64,000 nucleotides of DNA, taken from the NCBI GenBank assembly GCA_014621425.1, contig JAANBB010000054.1, positions 62,001 through 126,000 on the forward strand. The letters run 5' to 3'. This DNA comes from Cylindrodendrum hubeiense. Lineage: Eukaryota; Ascomycota; Sordariomycetes; Hypocreales; Nectriaceae. Shown here piece after piece: positions 1 to 11,046 of the stretch (positions are counted from its first letter, which is position 1; each line of letters starts with the position of its first letter). The translations under genes were made by a program, and so were the position numbers. The notes under the pieces were generated by a model. The model ran no database searches. It was not told where the DNA came from and saw only the letters and a program-made list of their open reading frames with translations.

Positions 1-1
1 A

Positions 2-571
2 AGCTCCTGCAGCGGGGGTGAAGCCGATGAAATGAACATTGATAACAATTCTCTGGTAGAGATGGAAGATGCAGAGATCTCCAGCACCTCTTCCAAAGAA
101 TTAGTCGACCAAGCTGTCAAGAAGAGGGCTTTCCTCATCCATAGGCTAGTAGGAAACAACGAAGCAGTGCTCCTTGGCCAGCCATGTCAACGCGACAATA
201 TCTCCGGATACCAGAAGTCTCACAATCGGGTCGATGACGGTGAAAAGGACCAGGGAATCCAGAAATCACAGACAAATCATGGCAATGAGAGCAGCAACAA
301 ACCGACGGAAACTCCCACGGCGAAACTAAGTGATGATGATTTCATGGCGAACATTCCCAATGGTCCACAAGCGACGGCTGGTCTACCTCTGACTCATCGG
401 CTCAAGCATGAACAACAAGATAAACCAAGCGAGGCCGAGCCTGATCAACACAGTCAGCCAGTTCAAGGAGAAATAGCTACCAAAAATCCCAATCGTCTCT
501 TGAAGGTGGTGAACCAATGCGTCAAGAGGCACATTGGTGGTCGCTCTTTGCTTGGCATTTCGCTCATGTAG
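2..571 (+). CDS. Hypothetical protein, C-terminal part (gene cut by left edge)
   Basis: The reading frame is open to the left edge, and codons before the first visible ATG (position 32) continue without a stop, so this is probably the last exon of a gene starting outside the window. The visible part is about 190 residues, hydrophilic and low in complexity, rich in Asn, Gln, Lys, Glu and Ser. It has no signal peptide, membrane segment or motif that I recognise. It could also be a self-contained small protein starting at 32, or a chance open frame. No function is assigned. Confidence 0.35.
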   Translation, partial: SSCSGGEADEMNIDNNSLVEMEDAEISSTSSKELVDQAVKKRAFLIHRLVGNNEAVLLGQPCQRDNISGYQKSHNRVDDGEKDQGIQKSQTNHGNESSNKPTETPTAKLSDDDFMANIPNGPQATAGLPLTHRLKHEQQDKPSEAEPDQHSQPVQGEIATKNPNRLLKVVNQCVKRHIGGRSLLGISLM

Positions 572-1246
572 CGCAAGGCACCATTGTCCCGAGTGCGTTT
601 CAGGTCCAAGCAAGAGACAAATAGCTAGATGCAGCCGAGATACATGACATCTACTACGCAGTATCATCGCCTGAGCTCAATTGCGCCCAAACTGCTTGTT
701 TGCACGGAACGCGTGCTGGAAACAGGAAGCGATCTGCACAAACCATGCAGGGGGGCCAGTAGCCGGTGGACCAGCGCTCCAGTGGCGCGGCGGGGCAGAG
801 CTCCCCCCGAATCCGTGTGCCCACTGAAGGTTGCCCATTTGCAGGCCCGGCACGTTTTTGCCGAATTTATGCTCCTCGCCAGGGAAGCTCAGAGTCTATG
901 ACGTCGCGACAATGACCAAAAGAACTTATTCGCCGTGGGATGTACAACCACGTAATGGCACAGAGCGCAATTGCTGTTTTGCGCTCGGCGATCTATGGAA
1001 TGTGGCAGCAGAGATGGACCGTCTATGACGCTGGTGACTGCGTGACGTCAAGTATCGCCAGTCTGGATTGGATCACGACCTTGTCAAGCTTGCCCAGGAC
1101 CTTCATATAATCCCGTAGATGCCTCGCAATGTTGATCGACCATTCAACGATAGTAGATCAACCATCTCGCCACCGCTGAAGTCCATTGACTTCACCAGTC
1201 GAGCTTAAACTTCTAAGCCGTCTTCATCTCACCCGCCGCCGTCGAG
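572..1246. other. Intergenic, no gene recognised
   Basis: Only short open frames with unconvincing composition are present. The right end is the promoter and 5' leader of the PAP2 gene; the pyrimidine- and CA-rich stretch just before 1247 is usual for fungal leaders. Confidence 0.5.
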
Positions 1247-2364
1247 ATGGGCTTCTTCAGCCGCAAGCCCGAGTCCACAACTCGGGATCACTCTGCAACT
1301 CGAGAGCACTCCACGACTCGAGATCACAGACTGTTTCGCCAGTCACGCACTCGACACCATGAGCCATACACCATGTCCACGCGACCTAGCTTCGGCCAGT
1401 GGCTGAAGCAAACGTGGCTGGACATCCTGACCATGATCATTATGGGCGCGATCGGACTCGGAGTAAGTCATGCCAACCATCTATCCATCACGGAACCAAT
1501 GCTTACTTGATTTCCCCATAGGTTTATGAAGCGCATCCAGCACCTTCAAGATCCTTTGCCGTCACATTCGCCGATGGCGAGATTGTCCACCCAGACTTTG
1601 CGTATCCGCTGAGAGATGAAATCATCCCCATCTGGCTCGCCGCCTTCTTGGCCAGCATGGTTCCCATCTTTATCATTCTCCTCATGCAAATTCGAGTCCG
1701 CTCTTTCTGGGACGTCAACAACGCAGTCATTGGGCTCCTGTACTCGCTCATCTCGGCCGCCGTGTTCCAAGTCTTCCTGAAATGGCTCATCGGAGGCCTG
1801 CGTCCACACTTTCTAGATGTCTGCAAACCAGACATCAGTCTAGCCAATGATAAGGGCTACAATATGAAAGGGTACCAGCAGATATACTATACCAAGGAAA
1901 TCTGCACGGGCGATCAAGACCAAATCGACGACAGTCTCGAGTCATTCCCCAGTGGACACACCACTGCAGCATTCGCAGGCTTCGTCTTTCTCTACCTGTA
2001 TCTCAACGCGAAGCTCAAGGTCTTCTCCAACTATCACCCTTCGATGTGGAAGCTCATCGCCATCTACGCTCCTCTCCTTGGCGCTGTCCTTATTGGAGGT
2101 GCGCTCACCATCGACGAGTTCCACAACTGGTACGATGTCGTTGCTGGCGCCATCATCGGCACAATGATGGCCTTTTCGTCATACAGAATGACATACGCCG
2201 CTATTTGGGACTGGCGGTTCAACCACATTCCCCTCAACCGAGGCTCGCCCTTCATGTACGCTTTTGAAGGCGCCGAGTTGGTCGATGCTGTCTTCACTAG
2301 AAGGAGCTGGCTGGGGAACTTATGGGGGAAGTATTGTCGGCGACAAGCACCATCATCGTGGTGA
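1247..2364 (+). CDS. PAP2-type lipid phosphate phosphatase
   Basis: Predicted multipass membrane phosphatase of the PAP2 / diacylglycerol pyrophosphate phosphatase group (yeast Dpp1/Lpp1 relatives), which dephosphorylates phosphatidate-type lipids. Two exons: 1247-1462 and 1522-2364, with a 59-base intron. The signature motifs are visible: KWLIGGLRPHF (the K-x6-RP motif), SFPSGHTTAAF (the PSGH motif) and TIDEFHNWYDVVAG, holding the catalytic His and Asp of the third motif. The N-terminal 45 residues are Arg/Ser/Thr-rich with repeats of a TRDHS/TREHS kind; a second Met (MSTRPSFG, about residue 43) could be the real start. The C-terminus as read ends in an atypical tail because of a likely one-base insertion near 2305; the +1 frame continues to a stop at 2446 (see findings). 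Confidence 0.88.
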
Positions 2365-2446
2365 TGTTAATGCTCACCATACATCGCCAACAATTCCCCG
2401 GAGGACAGTAGGAAGTGGTCACAGAGCACCAGAGCATATGGTTTAA

Positions 2447-2989
2447 AATAGTGGTTGATCCAGTTTCGGGGGTTTGTCCTGACTTGGATGCCCCTTCTTT
2501 TCTGTAGCCAAGGCAGTCAGGATTATTTACAATGATTTGCGATCCTTGCTCTTATCCTCAATGCGGTGCATGCAGTGTGGCAGAATTTGCTATCCTTGTC
2601 ATCATCGTACAATAACCCCAGGTCCGACCATGTATAGGCTAAATAGGGGCAACTGTCTGCATGATCTTGCACACATCTCGCTGCGATTTCGCTAGGCCCT
2701 CTACATGAATCGCATGCCGCGTTAGTTCAGGTTGAAATGCGACTCAAGAGCGCGGTTGGTTGGGCATTGACCCGGCGGCATCCAGTTATCTCTCAGAGCG
2801 TGGCAAGGGGTAAATCAACAATTCTGGGCACGCAGAGACAACCCCTGCGAACTTGGCATCTCGCAGATAGAGCAGATGGCATGATCACTACCCCGCTTCC
2901 GGAATCCTACAAATGGCGGAAAATGTCCTCAATTTCCTCAGTGTGTCAGTATCCGTACCAACATTGCGTCCACCCTGTTCCTTGTTGCA
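2447..2989. other. Intergenic, no gene recognised
   Basis: This is the 3' flank of the PAP2 gene and the promoter of the methyltransferase. Small open frames here overlap noncoding flank and show no recognisable similarity. Confidence 0.5.
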
Positions 2990-4639
2990 ATGGCGGAACC
3001 TAAATCTCCAAAGGTTGCCGGGGAGGCTGAAACCGTAGACAATCCGCCAGCTTCTAGTCCCACCAATGTGGAAGAGACTGCTCCAGCGACCGCTACGACG
3101 CCACCAACGGCAACGCCACCAACGGCAGAAACTACCGATGGTCTTCTTCCACCCCAGCATTGGACCGACTTGGATCAGGTATGTCGGGTTGGCAACACAT
3201 GATGGCCAGAGTCTGCGCAGGACTGAAACAGGGAACTTGAACAGCCTGAGACCGAAGATGAGCAGGACTCGACCCTGGGCGATAATGCCAGCTCCACGGC
3301 ATCATTATCCTCCTCGATCCTTCAATACAGGACGATTAATGGAAGAAGTTTTCACAGCGAGCAGGGCAATGCTCAGTACTGGTTCGCAGGATCCCGACTG
3401 CTCTGCTCCGCAATTTGAAATGAAGCAGGAGCACTGACCCGCCTTGCAGGGTTACCAACGACGATCAATCGAATGAGGCCTTGGACATCAAGTAAGTCTC
3501 AGATCATGGTACGCTCTGGCTTAGGGCTGCTCATTCACACGTCGATAGTCACCACGTGATTACACTGTTGGGCGGTGGAAAACTCCACAAGGCTCCATTG
3601 AATAAGGATATACATGTCTGTCTAGTCATCCTTAATGAGTGGCGCAGTCATGCTGATAGGTTGGGCTGCAGAAAGTCGTCGATATTGGAACTGGAACCGG
3701 TACGAAAATTGCATTCCATCGGATAGCGTAGCTCCAGTATCGGACCTGAAGGGCTAATGACAGGAAACTGATATCAGGCATCTGGGCAATGTATGCACTT
3801 CTCACATGTCACCGCAAACCTGAGCAGTCACTGACAAACGGAAACAGCGACTTTGCAGATGAATACCCCAATGCACAAGTGATTGGCACCGACGTCTCGC
3901 CCATCCAACCAAGCTGGGTGCCGCCAAACCTCGAATTGTGAGAAAAAGAGGCAGCCTTGCATCAGATGTCAACGCTAACAACTGGGTACCGCGCTCCAGC
4001 CAAATCGATGATTGCACACAGGAGTGGACTTTTGAAGACAACTCGCTGGACTTTGTCCACATTCGGTTCTTGGTGGGAAGCGTCCTCGACTGGCCAGCCC
4101 TCTTTAAGCAGGCGTACAGATGCCTGAAACCTGGGGGCTATATCGAGAGCTACGAGGGTTCGCCGTCGATCGGCAGCGACGACGGTTCTGTCACCAAGAC
4201 CAGTGCCATGGGCCAGTGGGGAGAAATCTTCTTCGAGGGCGGGCGCAAGCTGGGACGTTCGTTCTCCATTTTGGAGGATGAGGTGCAGAGAACGTCGATA
4301 GAAGCGGCAGGGTTTGTGGATATTGAGGAGGCCAACTACAAGGTAAGGCTTTGCTTTTGACTGGAACGCCTCATGCAGGATTAACCGTCATCAAAACGAC
4401 AGGTCCCCATCGGTTCATGGTCCAAGGACCCGACGCTCAAGGAGGCAGGGCAGTATTTCCAGGCGGCCATCCTGCAGGACATTGAAGGCACGCTGCTGTT
4501 CATCGCGCATCTGCTGGGCTGGTCCAAGGAGGAGATTGGACTGTTCGGCGCCCACTACCGGCGTGATATCCGATCCAAGACAATACACGGCTACTTTCGG
4601 CAAAAGCGCGTGTGGGCGCGCAAGCCTGATGATGTGTGA
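2990..4639 (+). CDS. LaeA/UMTA-like SAM-dependent methyltransferase
   Basis: Class I SAM methyltransferase of the LaeA-like/UMTA group expanded in filamentous fungi; some members regulate secondary metabolism, others are of unknown target. Start at 2990. The first exon (2990-3178) encodes a Pro/Thr-rich, disordered N-terminus. Later exons include 3245-3381 and 3450-3491, and about eight introns give one consistent frame. The family landmarks follow in order: [20 protein letters not shown], then HHVITLLLGGKLH, the SAM-binding [20 protein letters not shown], then [26 protein letters not shown], and [11 protein letters not shown]. The last exon ends at a TGA at 4637-4639. Two very short exons around the SAM motif make automated prediction error-prone. 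The target substrate cannot be told from the sequence. Confidence 0.88.
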
Positions 4640-5226
4640 CTGGGGTTTAAAGTATGGGGGGAGGGGGGTTCGGGTGATATATACTCGGTAGACAGACTCG
4701 CAATAGAGCATAGAAGAGCAACGAATGGGCAGCGAATCACGGCTGCTCTCGTTCATTATTTACATACTGTCTCCTTGGTAACTCGGCCACCAGCTCGTCC
4801 AGCAACGCGCTGGATGCGCCACCAACAGTCGGTGTGACGGATGCCGTGACTTCCACCTGAAGCATTGATGATGGATGTCTTGGACGGCGCTCCACTCTGG
4901 ATGCATCCACCCAACCAACGGGGTAGCACCGATCGATCCCCGGCCGTGTCGGCCAATCAAGGCCCGGCCGAAGCAGGGGCAAGGATACGTAGCATTGCGA
5001 GCGTGCGTAACAAGATGACGATGACGAGGCGCTGGCTCGAGAGCGCTGGCTCCAGGTGCTGGGCTGGATTTGCCATAAAAACGCCTGGCGTCCGCTGTCT
5101 GGCTGGGGCCCCTTTGTTCCTCTCCTCTCCATCCCATCGCCTTCTGTCGTTAATTCAGCCTGTCCGCACATTCGTTAATTAATCAAGCACTCGCTTTTAA
5201 TCACTCGCTTATTACCAACCGCAAAC
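4640..5226. other. Intergenic, no gene recognised
   Basis: Long open frames on the minus strand here (4737-5171) overlap one another in two frames and show no family features, so I read them as chance frames. The right end is the promoter and leader of the GPI protein gene. Confidence 0.5.
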
Positions 5227-5840
5227 ATGAGATTCACCGCCGCCACCTTTGTGTCCGTCCTGGCTGTCGCCCAGGTATGTTTTGCTCCAGGAGCAGACGA
5301 TTGACGCCCTTGTTGTTTTAGAAACCACAGCTAACAACCTTTCTCTCACAGGCTGCCAGCGACACCGTCACCTACGTCTACGACACCACCGCCCTCGAGA
5401 TTGCCTCCAAGAACAACGACTACGCCTCGTCCAAGGAGTCCATTGCCAACGCCGCCTGGAGCAGCGCCGCTGCCGCCAACTCGGCCGCCGCTGCCTCCAT
5501 CAACGCCGCCATCTCGTCTGCCGCCGTCGCCGCCACTGCCACCGGCGAGGTGACCAAGGAGACCACCGTCAGCACCAAGGCCGCTGCCAAGACCACGGCC
5601 AAGACTGCCGCCAGCACCGGCGCCGCTGAGTCCTCGGCCGCTGCCTCTGACAGCTCCGACAGCTCTGACAGCACCGCCACCGACTCTGCCGCCTCTGGCT
5701 CCGCCACCGACTCTGCTACTTCCGGCACTGCCTCCGGCGCTGCCCAGAGCACCTCCAGCGACGGCGCCGGTGCCATGCCCACCGCCGCCATCGCCATGGG
5801 CGCTCTCATGGGTGGTGCCGCCATGCTCGCCAACCTGTAA
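5227..5840 (+). CDS. GPI-anchored Ala/Ser-rich cell wall protein
   Basis: Two exons, 5227-5274 and 5352-5840 (77-base intron), encode 178 residues. A cleavable signal peptide (MRFTAATFVSVLAVAQ, ending near AAS) starts the protein. A middle region dominated by Ala, Ser and Thr follows (about residues 50-155). It ends with a short hydrophobic tail (IAMGALMGGAAMLANL) after a Gly/Ala/Ser stretch, the layout of a GPI-attachment signal. There is no Cys-rich CFEM domain. It probably sits in the cell wall or plasma membrane and is heavily O-glycosylated. Codon third positions are strongly C-biased, as in highly expressed fungal genes. The antisense strand is also open over the whole repeat because of this bias. 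Confidence 0.8.
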
Positions 5841-7293
5841 ACGAGTTTTCGCGTTGCGGCTTGTTGACACTGGGAAATGAGGCCAGGGCGCGTCTAGTTC
5901 CCCACCGGACGGCGCCCCCCTTGAATCAGAACTAGGATGTGAACCAGACTAGGACCCGACTAGGACCAGACCAGGGACGAGTGTGGAGTCTCCGCTGCGA
6001 CACGGCGCCCTGCCACTGGCGTGTCCGGGGCGTCTCTGGCGCATGTGGAGATTCGGGATTTAATGCGGGACATGGTGACATGGGATGGGAGCCGTTGACT
6101 GTCGAGCGGCCACGGTACCGACGCTCGCGTGATGGGGCATCACTATCACGATCACCATCAGCGCGGCTGCCGCTGAGAAAAAGTATTTATAAAACATACT
6201 GTACCAATAGTTGCTAGTAATCGCCAATGTACAACCAACGGCCCCATGCACGCTGTCGTATCCCTCCAATCTCGTATTGAATGAATCGTGATGGATGCCC
6301 CCCATGTGAACGCCCTTTGCCCCCAAGTGAACCTCCCCAAGCCCCCCCCATGTCAGCCCCTTTCCCGCCCGTACTTGGTACCTTACAAGTCTTATGCCGA
6401 TCTTCCGCCATCTCCACATATTTCCCGTATTGTTTCCCGTCACGAGAATCCACATTTCCACATTTCAGCCCTGGCTTCTCGCCCAAAATAGCATTCGTAG
6501 CATCATGCGACCGCAACCCGCGGACAAGAACCGCCGAAAAATAAAATACCAGTCGCTACGGGTAGGTGCCTACATCCATGTTCTTTTCTTTTCTCTCCCT
6601 CTGTTTTCTATCTAATTTAGTGCTCCTTCGCCACTGCTGACGTGTGTCCAGCGATCTGCAACCTACCCTATAACACATCCTGGCATGTGCAACAACAACA
6701 AAAACAACAACAAACAATAACAACAATGCTATTCTTCATGCCAGGGAAAATACTCTCGAAAATGGCCATTGCCAACTAGACTAGGCCATTTTGTATTCTT
6801 ACTCATGCATAACCAACATTTCCAACCCTGATTCGTGAATCAACTCTTCAAGTGATAGCTTGAAATCATTTTCGCTAAAAATATCCCCAAAATTTCGTAT
6901 TTCCTTGGATCATCACACAATACACCCTGCAATGTAAGCGGGTAAGCTACTAGGCTAGTCATCCACACCCTCATCTCCTCCATTCTTGGCCAGTTGTAAG
7001 GGTAATTACCACCGGGGCTGGAGTTCATCATGCTCTAAGCCTTCTATTTCCCCACTCTCGTATCAAAGTCACGAACCAGCATGTTAATGACGCTCGGACA
7101 AGATCAACGGTGAGGACACCCCAGGCAACTTGGTTAAGCTGGTCAGCGCCAGGAGGATCCTGGAAATCATCCACGCAAGTCGTAATACCGCCAATAGTAC
7201 GATGGCTTGCGTTGATACGGGCTCACAAGTGATAATCCACTGCTTGTCGTTGATGCATACCCTATACTTCTTACGGTATGCGCCCGACATTCC
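5841..7293. other. Intergenic, no gene recognised
   Basis: Includes the 3' flank of the GPI gene, a C-rich stretch around 6290-6390 and a CAA-type simple repeat near 6690-6727. No open frame here has recognisable protein features. Confidence 0.45.
6690..6727. repeat. CAA-rich simple repeat
   Basis: An imperfect run of CAA triplets with two interruptions, in noncoding sequence. It is probably microsatellite-like. Confidence 0.7.
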
Positions 7294-7643
7294 CTAGACG
7301 CCACCCACTCCGCAGTTTGTGCTGCTCTTGAGGATGAAGGGGTAGTTGCGGGCAGGGGAATAGTTGGAGCTTGAGTCTGCCCAGAGTCCGACGACTGTGC
7401 CAAGTGGTGTTGGCAGATCGGTGTGGATAATAACTCCGGTGAAATGCCATTGTGTCCACAGGTGCAAATGTTGATGTGAACAAAGACAAGGATGACAAAA
7501 TGTCGGATTTGGACTTGTACATGGCGTCGTATAAGTTCCACATTAACCGCTTCCATGGTTCGCATTGACATAGACTTGTGAAAACTTGTGCTTGCATCGT
7601 TCAGCGTGGCAGAGGAGCTCCCACTGGACGTGAAAATAGCCAA
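7294..7643 (-). pseudogene. Coding-like stretch, degraded or unresolved small protein gene
   Basis: On the minus strand, an open stretch ending in a TAG at 7294-7296 encodes about 55 residues that look like genuine protein: WTQWHFTGVIIHTDLPTP, then TVVGLWADSSSNYSPARNYP, ending in CGVGGV. No ATG opens this frame. The segments upstream that look coding (for example LYDAMYKSKSDILSSL) lie in other frames, and I found no convincing splice pair to join them. This could be the terminal exon of a small secreted protein or a decayed gene. I do not recognise the family. Confidence 0.35.
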
Positions 7644-8149
7644 TGCGTCACATAAACGCCTGCGACGGATCTAGTATTATATGGTGATGGAGAATCCACT
7701 GACCACAGCAACCTGGCGTGCATGATCAGCCAGTACGTGACACTAGATGCTACGGTCTGATAACGCGGCCATTCTCCCCGTCAACCACTTAATCGGACGT
7801 AGTTCAAATGACCCGGTGATCTACGAACACGAATAGTTTAAACGTTAATTTACACAATTCCCCGCTTCTCCACGTTCTTTGGTGAGACGTCCTTCCCAGG
7901 CGAATAACTACGAATGCATGCTATGTCCATCGTGTTTCCATCTCCGCGTCATATTTGTCGAAGAGGTAATTCTGCTCGATAATTGAACATTATCTACGTG
8001 ATGAGAGTAGTGTAGCATAAAAATTGAGTGGTTGGATTCAATCGGGCGTCGGGATATACGAATGTTCCCGTGGGTCTGATAAATATTGAATTAAGATAAG
8101 AGCCATTTATCAGGATTGCTACCAAGCTCTTTTGGGGTATTCCTATCCA
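7644..8149. other. Intergenic, no gene recognised
   Basis: A(T)-rich flank between the coding-like stretch and the 3' end of the sugar transporter gene. Nothing recognised. Confidence 0.5.
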
Positions 8150-9926
8150 TCATTCCATAGACTTGGCAGATTTCTTCTTTTCAGCCTGAGAAGTCTCCCC
8201 ATCAAATCGCATAGCGATAGCTTCCAGGCTAGGGCCCTTGGTCTCAACGAAGAACTTCCAGATGAATGTGATCTCAACGCACAGCCACCCAACATACACC
8301 AGGTAGAATTTCCAGCCAATTGCCTGCAGTCCGATAGGGTTGACTAGAACATTAATAAAGTTGCTGGCCTTGCCGAAGAACATGAGAATTGAGAATCCCT
8401 TGGCTCGAATAGGGTAAGGAAGGACCTCAATAGGGTAGGAGTAGAGGAGCGCATTGAAGGCCAGGTTAAAGAACAAGTAAAAGGCAAAGAGCATGGCGAT
8501 GACTGCCTTTCCGGCTGCGATGTTGTTATGGTCGTTGAAAAGGCCAGCGCATAAGGTCTGCGTCGCAAAGACTGCGAGCATGCCGAATCCAGAAGTAAGG
8601 AACTGTGTGCGGCGCTTGATACGAGCTGTGAGGAACGCGGAAATAACCGAAGTGATCCAGTTGAAGATCATCAAACATCCGTTAATAATGTTCTTATCTC
8701 TAGCATCTGTAATGCCTACAGTCTCGAGGACACGAACGAGGTAGTACCTGGAGTTGGGTGGTTAGTATCTTATGTCTCTGAAAATGATCACGGTTTTCAA
8801 GGAGAACCCGAGAAAACCTGTGTTGTGACTCACGAAACAAGACCATTTCCAGACCACTGCGAAAAGATTCCGAGGCACACAATGATGAGAAGCCTCTTTC
8901 GGTTTCCAGGCGAAGTAACCAGAGCTTTCCATCCAGTCTCATTGTCGACCTCAGCTTCGATGATGGTGCGCATCTGCTGAAACTCAAGGTTGACAAACTC
9001 ATCCTCGTCATCGCCATTTGCGTGGTATTTGACCAGAACTGCTTTCGCCTCGTCGGCCTTGCCCTTGGCGATCATCCAGCGAGGGGATTCAGGGAGGCAG
9101 TAGACGCCAACCATCTGAACGAAAGCCGGCGCGGCCTGCAGAAGAGACGGAATTCTCCAAGCCCACTCGGTTGGGATGCTGAAAGTTCCAAAGGTGGTCC
9201 AGGCGGCCAGGATTGCACCGATGTACCACGAGGTTTGATAGAGTGAGGTGATGACTTGACGGTCTTTGGGATGGGCCAATTCGCCAATCAACATAGGAGC
9301 GAAGGTGTTTGCGAACACGAGGCCAAATCCGATAACAAAGCGAGAAACCAAGAACATGGCGACTGATGAAGCTGTTAGTTCATAGCTCGTTTCGGGGGTT
9401 CGTTTACAGTCCAAGACATACAGTGTACCGAAGCGCCTTGCAGAATTCCTCCAGTCGCCATGATGACAGAGCCGACAAATATACCAGCACGTCGCCCGTG
9501 TCGATCACCCACCATACTGACGAATGGCGTGGCAACGACGCAGCCAAGAGCGAGGATCGCGGACATGATGCCAAGGAGGGCACCTCGAGGTTGGCCAAAA
9601 TCTGGACAAAGGGAATTAGCATCCTTGTTCAACATCACTTCAGAGCATCCGAAGGTGACCATACAGTTATCCCAGGTTGGAACTGCCTGAAGCCCGTTCA
9701 TCATGGCGCCGTCGAAACCAAGAGTAATGGCAGGGACCAGACATCCTGGTATAATCAACAAGTATAGGGTGAGCAAGTTTCGGTTTCGGTAGAATGGTGG
9801 GCATTCGTTGGACAGCTTGAGGATGCGTTCGTCGAGATCCAGGGCATTTTGGCCGAAATCCGGCGTGGTCCCCTTCTCCACAAACGAGCTTGTTGCCCGG
9901 TCCTTTTCGGTACTTGGCCCAGCCAT
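8150..9926 (-). CDS. MFS sugar transporter, lactose/cellodextrin permease type
   Basis: Plasma-membrane sugar/H+ symporter of the MFS sugar porter family, 543 residues, 12 membrane segments. Exons: 9926-9422, 9362-8834 and 8747-8150 (summed length divisible by three). Landmarks: GDRHGRRAG after the second segment, LPESPRWMIAKGK at the end of the first half, and a C-terminal VETKGPSLEAI that matches the PETKGxSLEE motif with one unusual Pro. The hydrophilic N-terminus plus the TFGCSEVMLNKDANS region before helix 2 resembles fungal lactose/cellobiose permeases. It is transcribed away from a cytosolic beta-glucosidase gene and shares with it an intergenic region holding three CGG-N7-CCG sites. 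Together they look like an uptake and cleavage pair for a beta-linked disaccharide. The substrate is inferred. Confidence 0.9.
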
Positions 9927-10030
9927 TTCAGAGATCTGACAGAGGATTGAATATCAGCAGGAAGGAATTGAGGAAATGGCAGAGTGGTAGTTGCATGTCC
10001 ATACGAGTAGTGACAGAACTCCACGGGCCC

Positions 10031-10037
10031 TTATATA
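10031..10037 (-). promoter_or_regulatory. TATA box of the sugar transporter
   Basis: TATATAA on the minus strand, 105 bases before the transporter ATG, at a normal distance for a fungal TATA element. Confidence 0.45.
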
Positions 10038-10163
10038 CCAGCGGTGGTGGGAGGTTGTGGAGAGGCGGGTCAGTGAGACGTCAAAATTGATTCCCCAGAA
10101 AATTCAATACGCTTCCCCGGAGTTTCGCAAACGTAATCTCGAGGCAGTGCGGGGGATAAGGAA

Positions 10164-10176
10164 CGGGTAGAGGCCG
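10164..10176. promoter_or_regulatory. CGG-N7-CCG site
   Basis: CGG-GTAGAGG-CCG, an inverted CGG repeat of the kind bound by Zn2Cys6 dimers, between the divergent sugar transporter and beta-glucosidase genes. Confidence 0.5.
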
Positions 10177-10204
10177 AAGATGGCTTCCCCAAATTTCTCC
10201 GCCC

Positions 10205-10217
10205 CGGGACGCACCCG
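10205..10217. promoter_or_regulatory. CGG-N7-CCG site
   Basis: CGG-GACGCAC-CCG, 28 bases from the previous site. The spacer starts with GA and ends with CAC, close to the site at 16840. Confidence 0.55.
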
Positions 10218-10729
10218 TTCCAGGTGTTGGTAAAAGTGCGAGTGGGTTAACGTACGCGTACCCAGTTTGGTTGCCCCAGGACATGCGATGCGCTCACCCG
10301 CAAGCCAATTATCGGCCATACATCCGAGATGGACCCCCTCCTCGCTAAACTCATCCAACTTTGGAGTAAGCATACTGACTCGTGCAGTGAAAGGCCGGAA
10401 GTGGCCATGTGCTGCACCCAGGCCCCCGGATCCCATGCCGTAGTGAGCACTCTAAATTGAAGCGTACTTTGAGAGGTGCAGGGCATTCGCCTCAGCTTCA
10501 AATCTCCTTGGAGACTTTTAATCCGGGGAAAAGCTGGGGCGAGAGCAAATTTGGATACGCCGAAAGAGGTCTCTACTTGCCCATGCTAAGCTACTGTTGC
10601 TAATGCGTTCGATCTGGAGATAGCTGCTGCTCTCTGCAAAACTGCAAATTGGAGACCTCCCGTGTCCAACTCCCGCGCCGAAGCCCCATTTTACCCCCAC
10701 ATTTGGGATTGAGTCGTCTGATTTCGACT

Positions 10730-10742
10730 CGGGAATTATCCG
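10730..10742. promoter_or_regulatory. CGG-N7-CCG site
   Basis: CGG-GAATTAT-CCG, 305 bases before the beta-glucosidase ATG. The spacer (GAATTAT) resembles that of the site at 16863 (GAACATT). Confidence 0.6.
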
Positions 10743-11046
10743 CACTCTTCTTCATAACTGTCACCTGTCGACTGGAGAAGCCACTAAGTGGGTCGCCCAG
10801 CAGCCTTAGTTTTACATGCGAAGGTCAGCTGTCGCTCGTGATATCTTTAGTGTGTGCCGTCTTCTCGGGTATGATCCGGGCTTGCCACACTGAGCCTTGA
10901 CATACCTGCGGGGACCTACAAAGCCATACGCCATCCACGATTCAGCTTCATCCGCCTGACGCTTAAACATCAATTCAGTACATCTCAACATTTTGATCCT
11001 ATTGTTCTATTGTTTGGACAGTGGCAATTTGCCGACATCTCATACC

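Larger units (their letters stand above)
9927..11046. other. Divergent promoter region of transporter and beta-glucosidase
   Basis: A 1.1-kb region with no credible gene. It holds a TATA box for the transporter, three CGG-N7-CCG sites and one CGG-N8-CCG (10427-10440, the spacing known for ClrB/CLR-2 cellulase regulators). Confidence 0.6.

Noticed and set aside
4737..5171. Minus-strand open frames of 125-144 codons
   Set aside because: Overlapping frames with Arg/Ser/Pro-rich composition and no family features; they lie in the GPI-gene promoter.
5346..5870. Long minus-strand Gly-rich open frames opposite the GPI-protein gene
   Set aside because: They are the reverse reading of a GCC/TCC-biased Ala/Ser repeat. 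The plus strand has signal peptide, intron and GPI tail.
6060..6516. Gly/Trp-rich minus-strand frames
   Set aside because: They read a C-rich tract in reverse; no protein-like organisation.
6690..6727. CRISPR-like or structured repeat
   Set aside because: It is only a CAA microsatellite in a eukaryotic intergenic region.
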